The position numbers and the translations under genes are program-made. The notes beneath the pieces were generated by a model. It was not told where the DNA came from and did not search any database. It saw only the letters and a list, made by a program, of their open reading frames with translations. From QHXW01 sp963768075 (GTDB lineage Bacteria; Acidobacteriota; Terriglobia; Bryobacterales; Bryobacteraceae): a stretch of 64,000 nt of DNA. Location of the stretch: positions 62,001 to 126,000 of the forward strand of contig CAVYHD010000040.1 in NCBI GenBank assembly GCA_963768075.1, in the 5' to 3' direction. Below, one piece after another: positions 56,513 through 64,000 of the stretch (position 1 is the first letter of the stretch; each line of letters starts with the position of its first letter).

Positions 56513-56881
56513 ATGGATCAGCATCGCAGAGAGCGGGTGTCGGAAACGGTTCGCGAGGAATTGGCGGAACTCATCGGCTTCGAATTAGAGGACCCGCGCC
56601 TGACGGGAGTGGCGGTGACCGATGTGCAGGTTGGTCCCGACCTGCGGCACGCCCATGTGCGCGTCGGCGTATGGGGGGACGAGCGCGAGAAGCAGGCGGT
56701 GATCGCCGCTCTCGACCATGCTCGTCCTTACTTGCGTCACGAGCTGGCACGGCGGCTCAACTTGAGGAAAATCCCGGAGTTACACTTCGAATCGGGCCCG
56801 GCGGCCAATGCGGAAGAGCGTGTGGAGACGCTCCTGAAGCGGGCAAAAAAAATGCGGGGTTCGGCGGAAAATCAACCCTAA
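56513..56881 (+). CDS. rbfA: Ribosome-binding factor A
   Basis: A 122-residue KH-like 30S assembly factor. RRERVSETVREELAELIGFELEDPRLTGVAVTDVQVGPDLRHAHVRV and the closing LRHELARRLNLRKIPELHFE pattern are typical. It binds immature 16S rRNA near the decoding region. Follows DUF503 by 15 bases and is followed 1 base later by apbE. Complete. Confidence 0.95.
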   Translation: MDQHRRERVSETVREELAELIGFELEDPRLTGVAVTDVQVGPDLRHAHVRVGVWGDEREKQAVIAALDHARPYLRHELARRLNLRKIPELHFESGPAANAEERVETLLKRAKKMRGSAENQP

Positions 56882-56882
56882 A

Positions 56883-57876
56883 TTGAAACAGATTGTGCTA
56901 GTTTTGTTTCTGTTGCCGCTAGTGGGATCGGCGGATGCGCCGGCCCCCGCGACGGCCAAAGCTGGCACGCTGCGTCTCGAATCCAGCGTGGTGGCCATGG
57001 GGTCCGCCTACTCGGTGGTGGCCTATGGCGAAGACCGGACGCGCATGGAGGATGCGGTGGATGCGGCGTTCGAGGAAGTCCACCGGCTGGACCAGATGTT
57101 GTCCAATTACAAGCCGGAGAGCGAGTTGAGCGAAGTCAACCGCAACGCCGCGGATCGCCCGGTGCCGGTGACCCAGGAAATGTTCGACCTGCTGGCGGCG
57201 TGCGTGGCGTACAGCCGGGCGAGTGAGGGCGCGTTCGATATTACCGTCGGACCGCTGATGAAGGTGTGGGGATTCTACAAGGGAACGGGCCGATTGCCGC
57301 ATCGCGCGGAAGTTCGGGGCGCGCTCGAGCGCGGTGGGATACCAAAACATCTCGCTGGACCCGGCCAACCGGACTGTGCGGTTCGCGAAAGAGGGCGTCG
57401 AGCTGGACCCGGGGGGAATCGGGAAAGGATACGCGGTGGACCGGATGGTGGAGGTCCTCAAGCAGTACGGCATACAAACGGCGCTGGTGTCGGCATCGGG
57501 AAGCAGCATTTATGGCCTCGGCGCGCCGCCGGGCGAGAAGGGCTGGAAAGTGCAAATCCGCGATCCGAAGGACGAGAAGAAAACTGTCGCCGACGTTTAT
57601 TTGAAAGACGAGTCCATGTCGACATCGGGCAACTACGAGAAATTTTTCCGCGCGGAAGGCCGGATTTACAGCCATATCATGGATCCGCGAACGGGCTGGC
57701 CCGCGCAAGGCGTACTTTCCGTCTCGGCCGTAACGCCGCGCACCATCGATAGTGAAGCATGGACGAAACCCCTGTTCGTGAACGGACGGGCCTGGGCGGC
57801 GAAACACAAACCAGCGGGCCTTCGCGCTTTCTTCTGTGAAGACACACCGGAGCAAGCATGCGCGTGGCTCCCATGA
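56883..57876 (+). CDS. apbE: ApbE-like FAD:protein FMN transferase, frameshifted
   Basis: About 330 residues in two frames: 56883 to about 57,330 and then to TGA at 57876. A +1 base in CGCGGTGGG near 57,328 breaks ERVGYQNISLDP. It has a signal peptide (about 1-17), then LDQMLSNYKPESELSEVNR, GAFDITVGPLMKVWGFY, LDPGGIGKGYAVDR and the C-terminal Mg/FAD site with SGNYEKFF and HIMDPRTGWPAQG. ApbE attaches FMN to Thr of Na+-pumping or Rnf subunits in the periplasm. TTG start 56883, 1 base after rbfA. Its end overlaps hemE as ATGA. Confidence 0.85.
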
Positions 57877-58895
57877 GCAGCCGATTCCTGGATGCCTGCC
57901 GGCGACGGCCGACGGACGCGCGGCCGGTGTGGTTCATGCGGCAGGCGGGACGCTATCTACGCCAATACCGCGAGATCCGGTCGCGGCACGGGATTCTGGA
58001 AATTTGCAAACGTCCCGATCTGGCGGCCACGGCAACGCTGCAACCAGTGGAAATTCTGGACGTCGATGCGGCCATCATCTTTGCGGATTTGCTGCTGCCC
58101 GTCGAGCCGATGGGCTTGAAACTCCGCTACGCCACCGGGGAAGGGCCGATTATCGGGAACCCGGTGCGGGCGGGCTCGGATATCGACACGCTGTCCACCG
58201 GGAATACGGACGAGTTGGGATACGTCGGCGAGGCAATCCAGATGGTGGTGCGGGCGCTCGGCGGAAGAGTGCCGGTAATTGGCTTCGTAGGCGCTCCCTT
58301 CACCATGGCGAGCTACATGATCGAGGGCGGGGCATCGCGCAACTTCATCCGCACGAAGAAAATGATGTACGCCGAGGAAACGCTGTGGCGCCGGCTGATG
58401 GGGAAGATCGTGGATGTGCTGGCGCCGTTTGCGTCTCTCCAGGTCGCGGCGGGCGCGCGGGCCATCCAAGTGTTCGACAGTTGGGCGGGCGCCCTCGGCC
58501 CGGACGATTATGTACGCTTTGCCGCGCCGTATTCGCGCGCGCTGATCGAGCGGATCCGCGCTACCGGCGTACCGGTGATTCATTTCGGCACCGGCGCTTC
58601 CGGCTTCTTCCGCGAGTTGCACGCGGCCGGCGGTGACGTCATGGGCGTTGACTGGCGTATCAATATCGACCAGGCCTGGATGGACATCAGTTACCGTTCG
58701 GCGATCCAGGGAAATCTGGACCCGGTGGCGCTGTTCGCGCCGCTGCCGGAACTCAAGATGCGGGTGACCGAACTGCTGAAGCGCACGGGCACGCGGCCCG
58801 GGCACATTTTCAACCTGGGCCACGGGATTTTACCGGAGACGCCGGTCGAGAACGTCAAAGCAGTCGTCCAAATGGTGCGGGAGTTCCGCCCCTAG
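57873..58895 (+). CDS. hemE: Uroporphyrinogen decarboxylase
   Basis: About 340 residues. It decarboxylates uroporphyrinogen III to coproporphyrinogen III. The N-terminal PVWFMRQAGRYLRQYREIR signature with active-site Arg, the catalytic Asp in ADLLLPVEPMGL, and the late NLGHGILPETP motif are present. ATG 57873 is chosen because it forms an ATGA overlap with the apbE stop; an ATG 15 bases earlier is also in frame. Followed by hemG after 10 bases. Cytoplasmic. Confidence 0.95.
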   Translation: MSSRFLDACRRRPTDARPVWFMRQAGRYLRQYREIRSRHGILEICKRPDLAATATLQPVEILDVDAAIIFADLLLPVEPMGLKLRYATGEGPIIGNPVRAGSDIDTLSTGNTDELGYVGEAIQMVVRALGGRVPVIGFVGAPFTMASYMIEGGASRNFIRTKKMMYAEETLWRRLMGKIVDVLAPFASLQVAAGARAIQVFDSWAGALGPDDYVRFAAPYSRALIERIRATGVPVIHFGTGASGFFRELHAAGGDVMGVDWRINIDQAWMDISYRSAIQGNLDPVALFAPLPELKMRVTELLKRTGTRPGHIFNLGHGILPETPVENVKAVVQMVREFRP

Positions 58896-58905
58896 TTTCG
58901 TCCGC

Positions 58906-60273
58906 ATGCCTTCGGTTGCCATCGTCGGAGGCGGCATTTCCGGCCTCTCAACCGCCTACTATCTCTCCAAAGCAGGAATCTCATCGACAGTAATCGAGGC
59001 CCGGCCGCGCCTGGGCGGCGTGATCCAGACCGAACAAATTTGCAACTGCATCGTCGAGGCCGGCCCGGACAGCTTTCTCTCGGTCAAGCCGTGGGCCATG
59101 GATTTGATTCGCGAGCTCGGACTGGAAAGCGAAGTCATCGGGTCGAACGACCACGAACGGGTGACCTATATTCGCAGACATGGCCGGCTGGTGCCGCTCC
59201 CGGACGGCGTGCAGATGCTCGTGCCCACGAAGATCCTGCCCATGGTAGCCACCACGCTGGTGGGCTGGCCAACGAAGGTCCGCATGGGACTGGAGTACTT
59301 TCGCCGGAAGAATGCCGCGGCGAAGGGGGACCGGTCGGTCGCGGATTTCGTCGAGGACCACTACGGGCAGGAAGCCGTGGATTATCTTGCCGAGCCGCTG
59401 CTCGCCGGCATCTATGGCGGGGACCCGGCCGAGCTTAGCGTCCTGAGCGTACTGCCGCGATTCGTCGAACTCGAAAAATCGTACGGGAGCCTCACACGCG
59501 GCGTCCTGGCCGAACGGTCCAAAGCGCCAGGCCCGAGGGCGCCGCTGTTTCTCACGTTGCGCCGCGGCCTTGAGTCCCTGGTGAATGCGGTCTGGCGCGC
59601 TACTTCAGGCGCGACTGTCGTGCACGGCCAGGTAAACGCCATGGAACGCGTCCGCAATGGGTTCCAGTTGCAAGTAGGCGGAGATTGGCTCAGCGCCGAT
59701 CAAGTCGTGCTGGCCTGCGAAGCGCACCAGGCGGCTCGCCTCATGCCCACGGTCGACGCCCGCGCCAGCCAGTTACTCGGCGCCATTGGATACAGCTCAT
59801 CGGTTACGATAGCGCTGGGCTTCGAGCGAAGCGCCGTCCGGGAGCAGATGCGCGGGTTCGGTTTTCTGGTGCCCAAGCGCGAGCGGAAGAGGCTGCTGGC
59901 CTGCACCTGGGTGGGAAACAAATTTCCGTTCCGCGCACCGGAAACGATGGCTTTGCTGCGCTGCTTCGCCGGGGGCGACGCCGTGCTGGCGGAGACCGAC
60001 AACAGTATTCTGAGCGCGATACGCCAGGAAGTCAGGGAAATTGCGGGTGTCCGAGCGGAGCCGCTGTTCTCGCGAGTCTTCCGGTGGCCGAGATCGATGG
60101 CCCAGTACACGGTGGGCCACGGAGAGCGCGTGGGGGAACTCGAATCACGCATGCTTTCGCTGCCTGGCCTGCACCTGGCCGGCAACGCCTACCACGGCAT
60201 TGGCGTGCCGGACTGCGTGCGGATGGGGAAGCAGGTGGCGGAGCGGATCGCGGGTGTGGCGGCCACCGTCTAG
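58906..60273 (+). CDS. hemG: Protoporphyrinogen oxidase (HemY/oxygen-dependent type)
   Basis: A 455-residue FAD enzyme oxidising protoporphyrinogen IX (or coproporphyrinogen III) to the porphyrin. The N-terminal FAD motif AIVGGGISGLSTAYYLSKAG and the C-terminal HLAGNAYHGIGVPDCVRMGKQ are clear. The mid part, EPLLAGIYGGDPAELSVLSVLPRF, is diagnostic of HemY. Membrane-associated, 10 bases after hemE. Whether it uses proto- or coproporphyrinogen (classical or coproporphyrin-dependent route) is not decided by sequence inspection. Confidence 0.93.
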   Translation: MPSVAIVGGGISGLSTAYYLSKAGISSTVIEARPRLGGVIQTEQICNCIVEAGPDSFLSVKPWAMDLIRELGLESEVIGSNDHERVTYIRRHGRLVPLPDGVQMLVPTKILPMVATTLVGWPTKVRMGLEYFRRKNAAAKGDRSVADFVEDHYGQEAVDYLAEPLLAGIYGGDPAELSVLSVLPRFVELEKSYGSLTRGVLAERSKAPGPRAPLFLTLRRGLESLVNAVWRATSGATVVHGQVNAMERVRNGFQLQVGGDWLSADQVVLACEAHQAARLMPTVDARASQLLGAIGYSSSVTIALGFERSAVREQMRGFGFLVPKRERKRLLACTWVGNKFPFRAPETMALLRCFAGGDAVLAETDNSILSAIRQEVREIAGVRAEPLFSRVFRWPRSMAQYTVGHGERVGELESRMLSLPGLHLAGNAYHGIGVPDCVRMGKQVAERIAGVAATV

Positions 60274-60284
60274 CGCCTGCATTG

Positions 60285-60989
60285 TCACAGGTTGAGGCGG
60301 ATCTCCGCTGGTTCCGAAGCGTGCAACGCCAGTCTGACCAGGACGGCGGACAAGCCCGCCAAAACGACTGAAACCAGCAGAGCGAATTCCAGAAAAGTCT
60401 GGCCCGTCTCGGGAACCGGGAATCGGCGTTTCCAGGACCAGGGCTGGCGGTAGACGAAGAGGAAGACCACTACCAGCAGCAGCAGCCCCTGGCGCATCGC
60501 GCGCTTGACGCCCCGGGCACTGCGCGCGCCCACGGACACCACGGCCGCGAAAGAAGCGGCAAACAGAGTGGACGCCAGGCTGATTAGCGCCAGCCCCACG
60601 AGAAACAGCATCGGCGGAGCGACGACACGTCCGGTGGCCACACCAAGGGATATAAACGCCAGGACCAGGATGAGCACCACGGAGACCCATCCGTAGACCG
60701 CGGCTGCTCCAACCTTTCCGTAAAGCCAGTCGCGGCGCTGCTCCCGCGCCGCGGGTCTGAGCTCTCGTTCGCTCTCACTGGCGATGGATTCAGCCACCAC
60801 CGGCGGCACGAACAGACAAGGCAGGCATGCATAGATCAGCAGCGCTGGCAGCTCGAGGAATTCAAACCTCAGGTACAAGGGAGCTACGATGCCTAGCGCC
60901 ACTACGCCCAGAACATAGAATGCCACGCTCGTTGCGCCGCCCAGATATCGGCGCAGCCTGGTGAGTTCCCAGAAAACGTTTGTGCCCAT
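60285..60989 (-). CDS. Uncharacterised six-helix membrane protein (ABC-2 permease-like)
   Basis: About 234 residues with six hydrophobic helices. It opens MGTNVFWELTRLRRYLGG, similar to ABC-2/CcmB-like permease starts, and has charged loops such as ESIASESERELRPAAREQRRD. I recognise no specific family, and no ATPase gene is next to it. ATG 60989 overlaps the stop of the upstream 372-residue gene by one base (TGATG), so the two are coupled. The frame extends further upstream but that part is antisense to the neighbour. Probably a membrane partner of the upstream gene. Confidence 0.6.
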   Translation of the reverse strand: MGTNVFWELTRLRRYLGGATSVAFYVLGVVALGIVAPLYLRFEFLELPALLIYACLPCLFVPPVVAESIASESERELRPAAREQRRDWLYGKVGAAAVYGWVSVVLILVLAFISLGVATGRVVAPPMLFLVGLALISLASTLFAASFAAVVSVGARSARGVKRAMRQGLLLLVVVFLFVYRQPWSWKRRFPVPETGQTFLEFALLVSVVLAGLSAVLVRLALHASEPAEIRLNL

Positions 60990-62107
60990 CAGCCTTGCAT
61001 CGCTCCGGCGGCGAAGTGCAGCAAGTCGCCGCGTTCGCGCGCGAGTTCCCGGAGACGGCCGTAATCCCCGGCCATCTGGCACAGGTGAAACACCGACGGG
61101 CATTGGAGCTGCGCCGGTTCGACGTCGCGAAGATATTCCAGCGAAACGTTGATGGCCTCCGCATAGCGCTCGAGCCGCACGAGTAATGTGACGAGAGCCT
61201 CGGCGGCGCGCGGATCGGCGTGAGAAGCCTTGCTCCGAAAGTGTGCTACGGCCTGGTCGGCGCCCTCCCCGATCAACGCGCGCAAGTACACGGCGTAATC
61301 GGCGCAGCCATCTTCGAAGGGCGGTTCGCCTCGATATTGGAACATCGGCGAAAGGTGCTTGCCGTACTCGGCCAGCTCGACCGCGAGGGCCAGCGTTTCC
61401 CGGTCGTCCAGATCCAGGCTGAAGCCAAGGATCGACGCCAGGTGCGATGTGTCGACGTAGTAATCGTATTCGCCGAAGAGCCACTCGCGCCCGGCAATCA
61501 GTTCGGGCACGTTGCGGGTGTCCGGCGCCGCGCCTTCCACTCTTGCGATCGCACGCTGGAGACTCTCCAGCAATTCGCGGTGCAGCGTGCGCACCAGCAG
61601 CCGGATGCAGTCGTCGCGCGTCTGCGGGTCCGGGTACTGGCCGAGAAAGGTGATTGCGCGGCAAATCCCGAAATTGGCCAGGATCAGCTCGAAACCTTTG
61701 CGGGGATGCACGCGCTCGTGAAGCGCGATCTCGATGATGGCCTCCTGATTTTCGGCGGGCGCGACCTTTTCGATGGCGGCCGCCATGGGCGCGGTTTCCC
61801 CAATGGCGCGAAAATAGGACCACGCGCGCGCGATCTCGCCGTCGGCCAGGAACAATCCGCCCACTTCGCGCGCCGCCTCGATGTACGCGCGTTCATGCGC
61901 GGTTCGCTTGTCCTCAGGCAGAGATTCGAGAGGGCCATTTTGCACCAGCGGCAACCCAAGCGCGTGCCGGCTCTGCATCACCCGTGCTTCAAACAGCAGC
62001 GGATACTTCTTCTCTTCGCGGAATTTCCCGATCAGCAGCTCGAAGCCGGCCTGCGGGCCGCGAGAGCGGAGGGCCGCATCGAGCGCGTCGAACAGATCGT
62101 CCGGCAT
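60989..62107 (-). CDS. Uncharacterised helical (TPR-like) protein coupled to a membrane protein
   Basis: 372 residues, entirely alpha-helical by eye, with Ala/Glu/Arg repeats of about 34 residues in places (AAREVGGLFLADGEIARAWSYFRAIGE; ERYAEAINVSLEYLRDVEPAQ), which resembles TPR or other solenoids. A central motif, DYYVDTSHLASILGFSLDLDD, is distinctive. No signal peptide, so cytoplasmic. ATG 62107 (MPDDLFDALDAALRSRG) was picked over the much longer upstream frame, which overlaps galT. It ends in a TGATG overlap with the membrane gene. Function unknown. Confidence 0.7.
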   Translation of the reverse strand: MPDDLFDALDAALRSRGPQAGFELLIGKFREEKKYPLLFEARVMQSRHALGLPLVQNGPLESLPEDKRTAHERAYIEAAREVGGLFLADGEIARAWSYFRAIGETAPMAAAIEKVAPAENQEAIIEIALHERVHPRKGFELILANFGICRAITFLGQYPDPQTRDDCIRLLVRTLHRELLESLQRAIARVEGAAPDTRNVPELIAGREWLFGEYDYYVDTSHLASILGFSLDLDDRETLALAVELAEYGKHLSPMFQYRGEPPFEDGCADYAVYLRALIGEGADQAVAHFRSKASHADPRAAEALVTLLVRLERYAEAINVSLEYLRDVEPAQLQCPSVFHLCQMAGDYGRLRELARERGDLLHFAAGAMQG

Positions 62108-62154
62108 GCTGCCGATATCATAGCGCGCCGGCGGCGAGCCGCAGGGGGCAGGGT

Positions 62155-63159
62155 CTACCCCAGCCCGGCATCGCGCAAAAACTTCGCGGATTCTTCCGGC
62201 GGCGTGGGGTTGATATAGAATCCCGTGCCCCACTCGAATCCCGCCACTTTCGTCAGCCGCGGCATGATTTCGATGTGCCAATGATAATGGGGATTGGCGG
62301 GTTCCTGCAGGGGCGCGGTGTGCATCAGGAAATTGTAGGCCGGTCTTTCCAGCGTCTTGTCGAGCTTGCGCAGCGTCGAGCGCAGCACCCAGGCCAGGTT
62401 TTGCAGGTCCGGCGCGCCGCATTCCTCGAAATGCGAATCATGGCGCTTGGGGACGATCCAGGTTTCGAACGGAAACCGCGCGGCGTAAGGCTCAATCACC
62501 ACGAATCGCTCGGTCTCGGTAACCAGGCGCGCGCTCGCCTGAGCCTCCTGCCGGACAATATCGCAAAACACGCAGCGCTCTTTGAAGTTGTAGTACACCT
62601 GCGCGCCATCGAGTTCTTCCTTCACGCGCTTGGGGATGACCGGCAACGCGATGATCTGCGAATGCGGATGCTCCAGCGTGGCGCCGGCTTGTTCGCCGTG
62701 ATTCTTGAACCATAGGATGTAGCGCAGACGGTGGTCCTTCTTCAGGTCGAGCACGCGCTCGCGAAATGCCCAGAGCACGTCCTCCACCTGCTTCTCGCCC
62801 AGGGTCGCCAGCGTCGCGGTGTGATCCGGGGTCTCGATAATCACTTCGTGAGCGCCAATGCCCGACATCCGGTCGAACATCCCGTCCCCCTGGCGCGCCA
62901 ATTCGCCTTCAATGCCGAGCACTGGAAACTTGTTGGGGATGACGCGCAACGACCAGCCCGCCTGGTTGGCCCCTCCATTTACACGATACGCCAGCAACTC
63001 CGGAGGCGTCTTCTCTTCGTTTCCGTAGCAGAAGGGGCAGAAACGCGGCGCCGCGGAGACAACCACGGGCTCGCGGCTGAAATCGGAGGGCCGGCGCGCG
63101 CGATCGGTCGCAATGATGACCCAGCGGCCCGTGATGGGGTCCTTACGAAGTTCTGGCAA
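62155..63159 (-). CDS. galT: Galactose-1-phosphate uridylyltransferase
   Basis: A 334-residue Leloir enzyme exchanging UMP between UDP-glucose and galactose-1-phosphate. The nucleophile motif ATLEHPHSQIIALP (HPH) is intact, as are CPFCYGNEEKTPPE with zinc Cys residues, and the C-terminal WHIEIMPRL. It opens MPELRKDPITGRWVIIATDRARRP, typical of the bacterial form. No galK or galE is next to it. Follows yraN on the same strand by 95 bases. Confidence 0.95.
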   Translation of the reverse strand: MPELRKDPITGRWVIIATDRARRPSDFSREPVVVSAAPRFCPFCYGNEEKTPPELLAYRVNGGANQAGWSLRVIPNKFPVLGIEGELARQGDGMFDRMSGIGAHEVIIETPDHTATLATLGEKQVEDVLWAFRERVLDLKKDHRLRYILWFKNHGEQAGATLEHPHSQIIALPVIPKRVKEELDGAQVYYNFKERCVFCDIVRQEAQASARLVTETERFVVIEPYAARFPFETWIVPKRHDSHFEECGAPDLQNLAWVLRSTLRKLDKTLERPAYNFLMHTAPLQEPANPHYHWHIEIMPRLTKVAGFEWGTGFYINPTPPEESAKFLRDAGLG

Positions 63160-63254
63160 TTTCGATGAAAGCCTTCACCGCACGCAGGCGTTCTTGGGCT
63201 GCGCGCCGGACTGTTCAAGAATACGCACAGGCCCACAAAGCCTGCGACAGGCTA

Positions 63255-63698
63255 TTATAGCGTCCGCCTGGGACCGAAGGCATCCCGTAAAAGCCCGATA
63301 GCCGGAGGGTGTGTTAATAAGATGCTGACGATATCGAACCGCACGACGCCCCAGTCCACCCCCGCGCGCCGGACATAATCGCGCGCCGCGTGCTCGATGT
63401 ACGCCTGTTTTTCCGCATCCACCGCCCGATCCGGCGTCCCGAACTCATCGGTGGCGCGCGTTTTCACCTCGATGAAAGCGAGCTGATCCTTCTCCCATGC
63501 GATCAGATCGATCTCGCCGGCCCCGGCGCGCGGCCGGTAATTTCGCGCCATGATGAGGAATCCCTGGCGCCGGAGAAAGCGGTGAGCCAAGTCTTCTCCG
63601 CGCCTGCCGGTGGCAAAATCGGGGTCAGCGCCGCGCCGCCGCGCGCGATCACGGGCGCGATCGGCAAGACGGTAAAGAAGCGAGAGCATATCAACCAA
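63255..63698 (-). CDS. YraN/UPF0102 endonuclease-like protein
   Basis: 147 residues of the UPF0102 family, a restriction-endonuclease-like fold. GRRGEDLAHRFLRRQGFLIMARNYR, then GEIDLIAWEKDQLAFIEVKTRATDEFG with the catalytic-type D-x-n-E-x-K residues. Function in the cell is not established. TTG at 63698 and ATG at 63689 are both possible starts; neither has a strong ribosome site. Same strand as galT. Confidence 0.88.
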   Translation of the reverse strand: MVDMLSLLYRLADRARDRARRRGADPDFATGRRGEDLAHRFLRRQGFLIMARNYRPRAGAGEIDLIAWEKDQLAFIEVKTRATDEFGTPDRAVDAEKQAYIEHAARDYVRRAGVDWGVVRFDIVSILLTHPPAIGLLRDAFGPRRTL

Positions 63699-63768
63699 GT
63701 AAGTAGCTTCACGCCGACTGAATTCTCGTCGATCTCCGCGCTTGCGGGCCAGAGTTACCGGGCGCTCG

Positions 63769-64000
63769 TCACTTCAGCACCTCAAACTCAAACTCCATTA
63801 CCTTCCCGCGCACGACATAGCAGAGGTAGTGCTCCCAAAACTTCCGGTACCGCGGAAAATGGTTCACCAGGAACTCGAATCCAAGCCATCTCCAGAACGC
63901 CAGCAGCTTCACCCGCACGGAGATCTCGCGGAACCGCGCCTTCGAATAGTATCCGAAGCCGCCGTGGTTGGGGCCGAAATAGCGGAAGGAAAAACTGTTC
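63769..64000 (-). CDS. C-terminal fragment of an unidentified protein (runs off the window)
   Basis: The last 77 codons of a gene starting beyond the window, ending TGA at 63769-63771. Visible residues are Phe/Trp/Arg-rich: FSFRYFGPNHGGFGYYSK, then FWRWLGFEFLVNHFPRYRKF, and a strand VRGKVMEFEFEVLK. It recalls the C-terminal part of SAM-dependent methyltransferases, but this is only an impression. No domain can be assigned from the fragment. Confidence 0.6.
   Translation of the reverse strand, partial: NSFSFRYFGPNHGGFGYYSKARFREISVRVKLLAFWRWLGFEFLVNHFPRYRKFWEHYLCYVVRGKVMEFEFEVLK

Overview
GC-rich, densely packed bacterial chromosome. The gene content suggests an acidobacterium of the Bryobacterales/Solibacter type: a BatA/MoxR/DUF58/DUF4175 operon, an ArsA-HSP20 ATPase, MacB-type ABC permeases, an M49 lipoprotein, and many GTG/TTG starts. 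This assignment is inference from gene families and style; no marker gene was compared. I saw no rRNA, tRNA, CRISPR array, prophage or insertion sequence, and no stretch above about 300 bases lacks a gene.

Layout. 0-18 kb is mostly housekeeping: a PilZ protein, a histone-deacetylase-family hydrolase, an AI-2E-type permease, ruvX-mltG, the minus-strand group speA-glgA-trxA, thiC between two membrane glycosyltransferases, a secreted M24 aminopeptidase, a CHASE2 sensor kinase with a sigma-54 response regulator, and a sugar isomerase. 18.3-31.1 kb is one tightly overlapped seven-gene operon: VWA protein, caspase-like protein lacking the catalytic Cys, TPR/HExxH protein, MoxR ATPase, DUF58, BatA-type VWA protein and a 1174-residue DUF4175 protein. 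It reads as an envelope-linked ATPase/VWA machine and is the best candidate for an under-described system. 31.1-34.6 kb holds a siroheme nitrite/sulfite reductase and purH, both broken by many one-base indels. 34.5-40.1 kb has a DUF4337 protein, a MazF/RHH toxin-antitoxin pair and a MacAB-like export operon with two permeases. 40.1-50 kb has tadA, an ArsA-HSP20 ATPase with a small CxxC partner, an M49 lipoprotein, cytochrome c, an SDR, a GntR regulator, a beta-CASP nuclease and a second membrane glycosyltransferase. 51-60.3 kb is a translation-to-heme block, rimP-nusA-infB-DUF503-rbfA-apbE-hemE-hemG, with a clear promoter and a leader hairpin. 60.3-64 kb is a minus-strand group with two uncharacterised genes, galT, yraN and a truncated gene.

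Sequence quality. Frameshifts cluster in two islands (about 15.0-16.7 kb and 31.5-34.4 kb), with single ones near 20.37, 20.89, 25.19, 43.29 and 57.33 kb. Several are clearly one-base changes in short homopolymers, and the protein sequence stays conserved on both sides. I therefore suspect sequencing or assembly errors more than gene decay, and describe these genes as reconstructed wholes.
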